Shown: in pieces, positions 37,545 through 46,380 of the stretch
Numbering within the stretch: position 1 is the first letter of the stretch
Layout of the letters: each line of letters begins with the position of its first letter
Assembly (NCBI GenBank): GCA_030147945.1
Contig: JASBUL010000096.1
Location: 1 to 64,000 of the forward strand
DNA: 64,000 bases
Direction: 5' to 3'
Source of the DNA: Oceanococcus sp.
GTDB taxonomy: Bacteria; Pseudomonadota; Gammaproteobacteria; Nevskiales; Oceanococcaceae
Program-made: the position numbers and the translations under genes
Notes under the pieces: model-generated
The model's input: the letters and a program-made list of their open reading frames with translations, nothing else
Told to the model about the DNA's origin: nothing
Databases searched by the model: none

Positions 37545-38318
37545 TCACTTGACCAGACGGCGCTGCAACAGCTTCACTGCAATGGGAAAAAAACCCACGC
37601 TGAGCACCGCCAGGTAGAGGGCTGACCAGGCATGCGTCATGTCCATGGCGCCGACCGCAAAACCACGCGCCAGATGGACACCAGGCGTCAGCGGAGCCAG
37701 CCACGCAAGGGGCTGCAACCACTGCGGCAACACCTCGATCGGAAAGAACGAGCCACTGAAGAAAAACAGCGGGGTGGCAAGCACGGTGAAGACCAGCGTC
37801 AGCGTCGACAAGCTGGGGGATGCGGCAGCAAAGCACAGGCCGATCGCACCGAACTGCAAGCCGATGATTGCGGCAATCAAGGCCACGCCAGGCAAGGCGC
37901 TGATCGGCAACCAGCCGAGCATGAGGGCGAAACCACCCACGGCCAGCGTGGAAATGATCGCCCGGGTGGCGCCCCACAGGACCTCGCCAGCCGCCAGTTC
38001 CGCAAGCGTGACCGGCGCCGTCAGCATGGTTTCCATGGTGCCTTGCTGGATGCGGTTAAAGCAGCCCCAGGCACACTCGAACAAGGCGTGGAACATGGCC
38101 ATGCCAACAATCATGCCCGGCGTGACAAATTCAGCGTAACTGCCATGGCCGGGCAGTTCGTCGATCAAGCGTCCCACCCCGGCCCCCATGGCAATCAGCA
38201 CGAACGCAGGTTCAATCAGAAACCAGGTCAGCGCGACCTTCCAGGTGCGCAGCAAACAGACGGCGTGGCGGCGCCAAACACCGACCATGCTGCGCCATCG
38301 CAGGGCCTGTTCATTCAT
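37545..38318 (-). CDS. ABC-2 type permease (NodJ-like)
   Basis: A 257-residue integral membrane protein with about six helices. The block ECAWGCFNRIQQGTMETMLTAPVTLAELAAGE matches the NodJ/DrrB ABC-2 group. The ATG at 38318 begins MNEQALRWRSMVG; the 26-residue extension upstream overlaps the ATPase gene and was rejected. The start overlaps the ATPase stop by eight bases. With the ATPase it probably exports a lipid, polysaccharide or hydrophobic compound, as in NodIJ; the substrate is unknown. Confidence 0.88.
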   Translation of the reverse strand: MNEQALRWRSMVGVWRRHAVCLLRTWKVALTWFLIEPAFVLIAMGAGVGRLIDELPGHGSYAEFVTPGMIVGMAMFHALFECAWGCFNRIQQGTMETMLTAPVTLAELAAGEVLWGATRAIISTLAVGGFALMLGWLPISALPGVALIAAIIGLQFGAIGLCFAAASPSLSTLTLVFTVLATPLFFFSGSFFPIEVLPQWLQPLAWLAPLTPGVHLARGFAVGAMDMTHAWSALYLAVLSVGFFPIAVKLLQRRLVK

Positions 38319-39234
38319 CGTCCAGCTCCTTGCCGGTAAGACGCAAAAACACATCTTCAAGATTGGTCGCACGGCGCTCGATACGCACTCCGGCAAGCTC
38401 CTGCAAGGCTGTCAGATCGGTATCGCCATCCAGCACACGGAACAGGGCACCGAGCTCGCGCCACTTCACTCCGCTGGCCCGCAGCGCATCGCGCAGGATC
38501 TGACGTTCGGCACCGTCCAGCCGGATCTCCACCACCTGCCCTCCGGCGTAGCGTTCAATCAGCGCGTGTGGCGGCGCCAACGCCAGAATCCGGCCGTGGT
38601 CCATGATGGCAATGCGGTCGCACAAAATGGCGGCCTCGTCCATATAGTGGGTCGACATCAGCACCGTCACGCCGGCCGACTTGAGTTGCGCCAGCTTCTC
38701 CCAGACCTGAGCGCGGCTGTGCGGATCAAGCCCGGTAGTCGGCTCATCCAGCACGATCACCTCGGGGTCAATCATCAGCGCCCGCGCAATGGCAAGCCGT
38801 CGCTTCATGCCCCCCGACAGATCATCGACGTCATCTGTGGCGCGTCCGGTCAGACTGAAGAACTCCAACACCTCGCGGGCACGCCTTCTTACCGCTGTCC
38901 GGGAGACCCCGGCCAGATAACCAAAAAGCTCCAGGTTCTGAGTGACGTTGAGTTCGTTGTCCAGACCATCGTGCTGGGTTACAACGCCCATGATCTGACG
39001 GATTCGACGCCCTTCAGTGGCGGCATCCAGGCCAGCCACACTGACCTGCCCCTGGTCCCAGGGCGACAGCCCTGCCAGCGCCCGCATGGTGCTGGTCTTG
39101 CCCGCACCATTGGGCCCCAGCAAGCCAACGGTTTCGCCACCTTGCACGGCAAAACTGATGCCGTCGATGGCGCAAAGGTCGGCATAACGTTTCACCACCC
39201 CGTTGACCCGGATCACACTGTCGTGTTCGTTCAC
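38311..39234 (-). CDS. ABC transporter ATP-binding protein (NodI-like)
   Basis: A 307-residue ATPase with Walker A GPNGAGKT (40-47), signature [15 protein letters not shown], Walker B VIVLDEPTTGLD and a C-terminal domain of about 80 residues as in NodI and DrrA. GTG at 39234 is the chosen start: it gives MNEHDSVIRVNGVVKRY and is preceded by GGGAGC. The much longer open frame upstream is antisense to the diguanylate cyclase. It is transcribed with the downstream permease. Confidence 0.92.
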   Translation of the reverse strand: MNEHDSVIRVNGVVKRYADLCAIDGISFAVQGGETVGLLGPNGAGKTSTMRALAGLSPWDQGQVSVAGLDAATEGRRIRQIMGVVTQHDGLDNELNVTQNLELFGYLAGVSRTAVRRRAREVLEFFSLTGRATDDVDDLSGGMKRRLAIARALMIDPEVIVLDEPTTGLDPHSRAQVWEKLAQLKSAGVTVLMSTHYMDEAAILCDRIAIMDHGRILALAPPHALIERYAGGQVVEIRLDGAERQILRDALRASGVKWRELGALFRVLDGDTDLTALQELAGVRIERRATNLEDVFLRLTGKELDDE

Positions 39235-39354
39235 CAACGCTCCCGTCCCATTCGGTAACCTGCCCTCAAGCGGCTGCACAACGCCGCCATGCCATGGCAA
39301 AAATTTCACATCGCGCGCGCCATAGTCGCACACCCGTGACACTGGCCAAGCACC

Positions 39355-40716
39355 ATGGCGGCAGGGCGCAAGAACAGCGCAGACGATGATGCCCATCTGT
39401 GGCGACAGCGCTATTACACCGAGCTCGAAGCGCTGGAACGCCAGCTGCACGAAAGCCGCAGCCTGCAGGACGCCCTGCGACGCCTGTCCGGTCGTTTGTG
39501 CCTGGCCGCTCAAGGCCAGTCCGGCGCGCTGGACGGCCTGCTTGATGAGACCCTGGTCGCGCTGCGCGATCAGCAACCTGTCGGCACACTTGAACAGCTG
39601 ATCCAGCACCTCAGCAAGGCCATCGAGCGACTCGACACCGCCCCGCCCGGGCCTGATCCTGTAACCATCAAAGATGCCTCGAACGATACCGCGCTGTTCG
39701 GCGCACGGCGGATCCTCATCGAGCTGATCGATCAGCTGCATTTTGACGGCGACGACAAAGCCCGCGCCGGGCAGCTGCGGGTGCAGCTGCATGAGGTACG
39801 CGACGCCGCACAACTGCATCGACTCATGACCGCACTGGGCGATCTGGTTCAGCAGAGACATCGGCGCATGTCCGAGCTGGCCGGCAATCTGCGCGCCCTG
39901 ATCCGGCGCATCAGCACGCGCCTGACCGATGTCACCGACCACCTCGCCCGCGAGGATCAGGCTCGGCAGGACAGCGCCAGCAACAGCAGCAACCTGAACG
40001 CACACATTCAGGATCAGTTGCGTGATCTGACACGGCGCTCCCGCGAGGCCACTGATCTGATCAGCCTGCAGCAGGTAGTGGAGCAGCAAATCTCACGCGT
40101 CGACGAACATCTGATGACGTTCCGTGAGCGCGAGCGCGAACTGGCTGCGGCCTACCGAGAACGCGCTGACCTGCTCAAGGAGCGCATTGGCGAGCTGGAA
40201 AACGCAATGCGCCAGGAGCGCGAACGCGCACTCACCGACGTGCTCACCGGCATCCCCAACCGGGCTGCGTATCAACAGGCCGCACCGGTTTTCATCAAGG
40301 GCAGCCGTCGTGCCGGGCGGTCGCTATGCTTGGCTCTGTGGGACATCGACCACTTCAAGGCGATCAACGACGTGCACGGTCACCATACCGGTGATCGCGC
40401 GATCACCTTGGTCGCACGCTATATCTACAAGGCCATGGGGGACAAGACATTCACCGCTCGTATTGGCGGCGAGGAGTTCGTGTCGCTGATACCGGATATC
40501 GCCGGCGACGCGCTGGCGGAACGACTCGAACCAATCCGCGCCGGGGTCAGCGCACTCAAGCTCGAAGCTGGTGCTGCGGTGGTGTGCCTCAGCGTGTCCT
40601 GTGGCGCCATCGAATTTCACGCCAGCGATGACCTCGACAGTGCCTACCAGCGCGCCGACACGGCCCTGTATGAAGCCAAGCGCGCCGGGCGCAACCGCAT
40701 CCAGGTGATTCGATAA
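39355..40716 (+). CDS. Diguanylate cyclase (GGDEF-domain protein)
   Basis: A 453-residue cytoplasmic protein. About 290 residues of helical, coiled-coil-like region (rich in Glu, Gln, Arg, Leu) precede a GGDEF domain at the C-terminus with GGEEF at residues 371-375, so it should make cyclic-di-GMP. The residues normally forming the inhibitory RxxD I-site upstream are replaced (AMGDKTFTARIGGEEF), so product inhibition is probably absent. No sensory domain I recognise is present in the N-terminal half. It is divergent from the NodIJ-like ABC genes, with 120 bases between. Confidence 0.93.
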   Translation: MAAGRKNSADDDAHLWRQRYYTELEALERQLHESRSLQDALRRLSGRLCLAAQGQSGALDGLLDETLVALRDQQPVGTLEQLIQHLSKAIERLDTAPPGPDPVTIKDASNDTALFGARRILIELIDQLHFDGDDKARAGQLRVQLHEVRDAAQLHRLMTALGDLVQQRHRRMSELAGNLRALIRRISTRLTDVTDHLAREDQARQDSASNSSNLNAHIQDQLRDLTRRSREATDLISLQQVVEQQISRVDEHLMTFRERERELAAAYRERADLLKERIGELENAMRQERERALTDVLTGIPNRAAYQQAAPVFIKGSRRAGRSLCLALWDIDHFKAINDVHGHHTGDRAITLVARYIYKAMGDKTFTARIGGEEFVSLIPDIAGDALAERLEPIRAGVSALKLEAGAAVVCLSVSCGAIEFHASDDLDSAYQRADTALYEAKRAGRNRIQVIR

Positions 40717-40727
40717 TCCATCGTGTC

Positions 40728-40757
40728 TTGGCAGGAACCACCCGGCGCTTCTAAAAT
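40728..40757 (+). promoter_or_regulatory. Strong promoter producing a possibly leaderless transcript
   Basis: TTGGCA (40728-40733), 18 bases, TAAAAT (40752-40757). The ATG at 40764 lies six bases after the -10 element, so transcription would begin at or near the A of the start codon. Confidence 0.6.
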
Positions 40758-40763
40758 CTGCGC

Positions 40764-41057
40764 ATGAATCGTTCCTGTGCATGGTCCCTGCTTGTTGCCG
40801 CTTTGCTGGCGCTGCACGCACATGTGTGGCTGCATGCCACGCACGGGATGGACGATCTCAGCCAGCCCAACGAATCCACCTGTGTGGCCTGTCAGCTGAG
40901 TCAGCATGGCGGCACGCTGGATTCCCACGCCACAGTGACCAGCTGGCTGCTGGCGCCCGCTGCACCGCAATCGCAGGGGCAGCAGCATACGGTCGCCTGC
41001 ACAGGCTCGCAGCCGCAACCCATCAGAGGCCCTCCGGGCCACTTCATCCTCAGCTGA
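40764..41057 (+). CDS. Small exported Cys/His protein with IRGPP motif (DUF2946-like)
   Basis: A 97-residue protein with an N-terminal hydrophobic segment (residues 7-25, WSLLVAALLALHAHVWLHA) and a CVACQLSQHGG cluster, a typical DUF2946-type cysteine pair followed by His. The C-terminus has PIRGPPGHF, comparable to ARAPPLFR of the small protein at 30365-30691. It is followed after 63 bases by a TonB-dependent receptor, in the same arrangement as the first module. Function is inferred only from this pairing: perhaps metal binding or receptor maturation. Confidence 0.65.
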   Translation: MNRSCAWSLLVAALLALHAHVWLHATHGMDDLSQPNESTCVACQLSQHGGTLDSHATVTSWLLAPAAPQSQGQQHTVACTGSQPQPIRGPPGHFILS

Positions 41058-41120
41058 ACCGTGTCTCGACCGGCCCCTCTTGCGGCCGGTGATTTGCTGT
41101 ACTTTTTCGGATGAAAAACC

Positions 41121-43268
41121 ATGTTCCGACACCTGTTGTGGGCCGCCGCCCTGACCGCGGCGCCCGACCTGGCGTGGTCCCAGAACCACGCCCATACGCC
41201 TGATCCCGACCACACCGCCCTGCCGGAAATCACCGTCACGGCCGACCCGTTCGCCCAGCGCCACCCGGTTGAGGCGACCCAGCCCACCACGGTCCTGAGC
41301 GGTGAAGATCTGGAGCGCTCACGCGCCGCCACACTTGGCGAAACTCTGGCTGAGCAACCCGGCGTGCACAGCGCCGATTTCTCCAGCGGCGCAAGCCGTC
41401 CGGTGATCCGGGGGCTGGGCGGGCCGCGCGTGCGCATCCTGGACGGCGGCAGTCGGGTTGCCGATGCCTCGACCCTGAGCCCGGACCACAATGTGTCTGC
41501 GGAGCCGTTTCGGGCACGCCAGATCGAAGTGCTCAAAGGCCCGGCGTCGTTGATGTACGGTTCCGGCGCCATCGGTGGCGTCATCAATCTGGTCAGCGAC
41601 CTGGTGCCCAGCGAAGCCGAGGACCAGCTGCACGGCGCCATCGGCCTGGGTGGCAACAGCGTCAATGACAGCCGCAGCGCCTGGGGTCACCTCGGCGGCG
41701 GCAACGGTCGCCTGGCCTTTCATCTCGACGGGCTGATGCGTGACAGCGACGACTACCGCATTCCCGGTTTCGCAGATGCCGACGAACACGGCAGTGATGG
41801 CGACCATGGCCGCGTCAGCAACAGCGCTGCGGAAACCAGCAGCCTCGGTGCCGGGCTGTCATGGACCCGGGATCAGGGTTATCTGGGGCTCGGTGTCAGT
41901 GTCTACGACACGCTCTACGGCGTGCCCGGCCACAGCCACGGCGAAGAGACCCACGCCGACGAGACCGAGAGCCACCACACGCAGGAAGAAAACCATGCTG
42001 TGCGCATCGACATGCAGCAGCATCGCTACGAACTGCGTGGTGGCTGGAACGAATCCGACGGCCTGTTCGAGCGCGTCCGCGGCAGCCTGGTTCACAGCAC
42101 CTACGAGCATCAGGAACTGGAAGGCGGCGAAGCGCATGATGATGAAGATGCCGACGCGCAGGCGCATGACGAAGCCGGCACGCTGTTCGAAAATGACCTG
42201 ACTGAACTGCGCCTGGAGCTGACCCACCGCCCGCGTGCCGGGTGGCGTGGCGTGCTTGGCATACAGCTCAGCGAGCAGGACTTCTCCGCACTTGGCGAGG
42301 AAGCGGTGGTGCCCCCGGTGCTTACGCGCAGCAGCGGCGTGTTTGCCGTCGAAGAGCGTCATTTCGGAGCGCATCGCCTGAGTGTTGGCGCCCGCGTCGA
42401 ACATCTCGAGCACGACCCGGACGGCCTCAATCGGGGTGCCTACAACCTGCTCAGCCTGTCCACTGCACTGCACCTGGAGCTGGGTCCGCAGCAGCATGTG
42501 CGCCTGGGACTGAGCCACTCCGAACGGGCACCCGATGTGCAGGAGCTGTATTCCTTTGGCCCGCATCTGGCTACGCGCAGTTTTGACCGTGGCAATGGCG
42601 CGCTGGACAAGGAATCGGCGCTCAACCTGGACCTCGGCTGGCACGCCGAACTGGATCGCCTGAGCGTAACCGTGGATCTGTTTCACACCACCTACGCCGA
42701 TTTCATTTTTAGTGGCGAAGTGGATGAAGACGGTGACGGCGAAGCGGATCGTTACGACACCGATGAACATGCCGAAGAGGCGCACGACGAGGACCACGAA
42801 GGTCACGCCGAAGAGGGGCTGCTGATCGTGCAGTATCAGCAGGACGATGCGCGCTTCTGGGGCGGCGAAGTGGACCTGCGCTACGCGCTCAATCGCAATC
42901 ACAGCGTGGGTCTGTTCGGTGATGTGGTGCGCGCCCGCCGCGCTGGCGGCGCCAATTTGCCGCGCGTGCCGGCCGACCGTATCGGCCTGCGTTACGACGG
43001 CTACATCGATGCCTTCAGCTTCGGCACACGCCTGACCCGTGTGCTACCGCAGTCTCGTGTGACCGCACTGGAAGGCCGCAGCGCCGGCTACACCCTGCTG
43101 TCGGCAGATCTGGGCTGGGTCATGACGACCGCATCCGGCGAGCTTCACATCAGCCTGCGCGGGCGCAACCTGCTCGATGAGGAGGCGCGCAACCACGTGT
43201 CCTTCCTCAAGCAACTGGCGCCACTGCCGGGTCGCAATATCGGTCTGGGCCTGGAGTACAGCTTCTGA
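41121..43268 (+). CDS. TonB-dependent receptor with His/Asp-rich loops, ZnuD-like (second module)
   Basis: A 715-residue outer-membrane receptor. Signal peptide (LLWAAALTAAPDLAWS), TonB box near LPEITVT, and a plug with RPVIRGLGGPRVRILDGG and SPDHN, which carries the Asp-His pair seen in zinc receptors. Three loops are rich in His, Asp and Glu, for example GHSHGEETHADETESHH and EEAHDEDHEGHAEEG; these would bind divalent metals outside the cell. The barrel ends in LEYSF. A zinc-uptake role is more strongly supported than for the first receptor. Confidence 0.92.
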   Translation: MFRHLLWAAALTAAPDLAWSQNHAHTPDPDHTALPEITVTADPFAQRHPVEATQPTTVLSGEDLERSRAATLGETLAEQPGVHSADFSSGASRPVIRGLGGPRVRILDGGSRVADASTLSPDHNVSAEPFRARQIEVLKGPASLMYGSGAIGGVINLVSDLVPSEAEDQLHGAIGLGGNSVNDSRSAWGHLGGGNGRLAFHLDGLMRDSDDYRIPGFADADEHGSDGDHGRVSNSAAETSSLGAGLSWTRDQGYLGLGVSVYDTLYGVPGHSHGEETHADETESHHTQEENHAVRIDMQQHRYELRGGWNESDGLFERVRGSLVHSTYEHQELEGGEAHDDEDADAQAHDEAGTLFENDLTELRLELTHRPRAGWRGVLGIQLSEQDFSALGEEAVVPPVLTRSSGVFAVEERHFGAHRLSVGARVEHLEHDPDGLNRGAYNLLSLSTALHLELGPQQHVRLGLSHSERAPDVQELYSFGPHLATRSFDRGNGALDKESALNLDLGWHAELDRLSVTVDLFHTTYADFIFSGEVDEDGDGEADRYDTDEHAEEAHDEDHEGHAEEGLLIVQYQQDDARFWGGEVDLRYALNRNHSVGLFGDVVRARRAGGANLPRVPADRIGLRYDGYIDAFSFGTRLTRVLPQSRVTALEGRSAGYTLLSADLGWVMTTASGELHISLRGRNLLDEEARNHVSFLKQLAPLPGRNIGLGLEYSF

Positions 43269-43310
43269 AGGGTTCACATGGGGCGAGCACCTCGCTCGCC
43301 CCGTGATACC

Positions 43311-44177
43311 TCAGCGCGGCAGCCCGGCCCGCCCGGCGTAGTCGCGTGCAAACTGCCAGGCCACGCGACCGCTGCGTGAACCGCGCGTCAACGCCCAGCG
43401 CAGCGCCTCTTCCCGGCAATCGGCGGACATGCTGTGCACGCCAAGACGTACCAGACACGACGCAACAATCGCCAGATACTGCGTCTGATTGAACGGGTGG
43501 AAAGACAGCCACAGGCCGAAGCGCTCTGACAGGGATATTTTTTCCTCGACCGCCTCCCCGTGATGGATTTCGCCGTCCACCGCGCGGGCCTGCTGGTTGT
43601 CGCTGTGGTATTCGGGGAGCAAGTGCCGACGGTTACTGGTCGCGTAAATCAGCACATTGTCCGGCGGTGCGGCCAGCGAACCTTCTATGGTGGCTTTCAG
43701 CGCTTTGTAGCTGGCATCGTCCGCTTCAAACGACAGGTCATCGGCATACACGATGAACTTCTCTAGCCGCGCATGCAGCGGCGCCACGATATCCGGCAGA
43801 TCGACCAGGTCGGCGCGGTCCACCTCGATCACCCGCAATCCCTGCTCGGCATAGCGTGCCAGCAACCCGCGCACCAGCGAGGATTTGCCGGTACCGCGCG
43901 CCCCCCACAGCAGCGCATTGTTGGCCGGCAGCCCCGCCAGAAACTGTTGCGTGTTGCGCTCAAGCTCAGCCTTCTGACGCTCGATACCGAGCAGCGCGTC
44001 GAGCTCCTGCAGCTGCGGATGCGGCACGGCCCGCAGACACCCTGTGCCTCCCTGACGAGCCCAGCGGTACGCCCAGGCCGACCAATCCGGCGCTGGCGGC
44101 GCCGGATTGATCCATGCCTCCACCGTATCCGCCAGGCGCTCGAGGCGGCTGATCAGCTGTTCTTCACGCGCACTCAT
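43311..44177 (-). CDS. DUF815 AAA-type ATP-binding protein
   Basis: A 288-residue P-loop ATPase with Walker A GARGTGKSS (92-100), a Walker B-like FIVYADDLSFE, a sensor-1 region LIYATSNRRHLLPE and a C-terminal helical lid (RFGLWLSFHPFNQTQYL). The architecture resembles the DnaA/IstB-like group. Function is unknown. It starts one base after the stop of the YadH-like permease, so it is probably the third gene of that operon. Confidence 0.9.
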   Translation of the reverse strand: MSAREEQLISRLERLADTVEAWINPAPPAPDWSAWAYRWARQGGTGCLRAVPHPQLQELDALLGIERQKAELERNTQQFLAGLPANNALLWGARGTGKSSLVRGLLARYAEQGLRVIEVDRADLVDLPDIVAPLHARLEKFIVYADDLSFEADDASYKALKATIEGSLAAPPDNVLIYATSNRRHLLPEYHSDNQQARAVDGEIHHGEAVEEKISLSERFGLWLSFHPFNQTQYLAIVASCLVRLGVHSMSADCREEALRWALTRGSRSGRVAWQFARDYAGRAGLPR

Positions 44178-44178
44178 A

Positions 44179-44942
44179 TCAGGCCTTGAGACGGTATCCG
44201 GATTTGAAGATCCACCACAGCACCACGCTGCAGACCAGCAGAAAGCCGAGCGATATCGCCACGCTCAACCACAGGCTGACATCGGCCATGCCGTAAAAGC
44301 TCCAGCGGAACCCGCTGATCAGGTAAACCACCGGATTGAACAGGGTCACCGCACGCCACAACGGCGACAGCATATCCAGCGAATAGAACACGCCCCCCAG
44401 GAAGGTCAGCGGGGTGATGATCAGCAGCGGCACGAACTGCAACTCTTCAAAACTGCGTGCCCAGATCCCCAGAATGAATCCGAACAGACTGAAACTGATC
44501 GCGGTCAGCAGCAAAAAGCCGATCATCCATAACGGGTGCTCAATGGTGATGGGCACGAAACACGCCCCGGTTGCCAGGATCACCAGCCCGAGAATGACGG
44601 ATTTTGAAGCGGCCGCCCCAACGTAGGCGATCACCGCCTCCAGCGGCGATATCGGTGCCGACAGAATCTCGTAGATGGTCCCGGAAAATTTAGGGAAGTA
44701 AATGCCGAACGACGCGTTCGAAACACTCTGGGTAAACAGTGACAGCATGATCAGACCGGGCACCAGAAACGCGCCATACGGCACACCGGCGACATCGCTC
44801 AGACGCCCGCCCATGGCGGCACCAAAGACCACGAAATACAGCGAAGTGGTGATCACAGGCGCAACCAGCGACTGCCACAAGGTGCGCTTGGCGCGTGCCA
44901 TTTCAAACTTGTAGATCGCCCAGACACCGTGATGATTGAAGC

Positions 44943-44946
<4 letters not shown>
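44179..44946 (-). CDS. yadH: ABC-2 type permease, YadH-like
   Basis: A 255-residue permease with six helices. Its [22 protein letters not shown] start and [21 protein letters not shown] end match the YadH family. It overlaps the ATPase gene by four bases. YadGH transporters are conserved across Proteobacteria but the cargo is not established. Gene symbol is by family resemblance. Confidence 0.9.
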
Positions 44947-45887
<941 letters not shown>

Positions 45888-45991
45888 GATCGTTTGGGAA
45901 AGCGCGCATTGTACTCGCCCTTGCTGTCATTCCCGTGACGCGAATCGCGGTGTAGACTCGAACGCTTGGGATCCTGAAGAAGACTACACCT

Positions 45992-46375
45992 ATGAAACAG
46001 CTCGCTCTCGCCGCCCTTGCCTCTTGCAGTCTGGCCCTGGTGGCCTGCAGCACGACCGATGCGGTCAGCCTGCCGTTCGACCTGGCCTCGACCACGGGCG
46101 ACGGCGCGACATCCACCTCAAGCAGCTCGGAAGGTGACGGCGGCAACACCCAGGCGCGCATGGAACAGGAGCGTTACGTGGCAACCCAGATTGACTGGAT
46201 TCGTCGTGATGCCGCGCGCGGCGAAGGTGAAAGTCTGGCTGCTCTGGCCGAATTGCTGAACGAGAACGACAGCGCCGAGTTCAGCCGCTGGACCCAGCAG
46301 AACTACGCCCTGCTGTTTGCCAATCTGGAACAGCCCACCGACCTGCTGCAGCGCATCCACAGCTTGCGCAACTGA
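45992..46375 (+). CDS. DUF3015-like lipoprotein
   Basis: A 127-residue lipoprotein: signal ending SLALVAC with Cys19, then a Ser/Thr/Gly-rich linker (about 30-52). The C-terminal half IRRDAARGEGESLAALAELL matches the conserved ARGEGE helix of DUF3015 proteins, although the usual N-terminal half of the family is missing. The function is unknown. It is followed five bases after its stop by the ATG of the PHP metallohydrolase, whose first codons contain a terminator-like hairpin. Confidence 0.75.
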   Translation: MKQLALAALASCSLALVACSTTDAVSLPFDLASTTGDGATSTSSSSEGDGGNTQARMEQERYVATQIDWIRRDAARGEGESLAALAELLNENDSAEFSRWTQQNYALLFANLEQPTDLLQRIHSLRN

Positions 46376-46380
46376 TCGGC

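Noticed and set aside
39235..40089. Extension of the NodI-like ATPase frame by about 285 codons
   Set aside because: It overlaps the diguanylate cyclase antisense and lacks any domain; GTG at 39234 with GGGAGC is the correct start.
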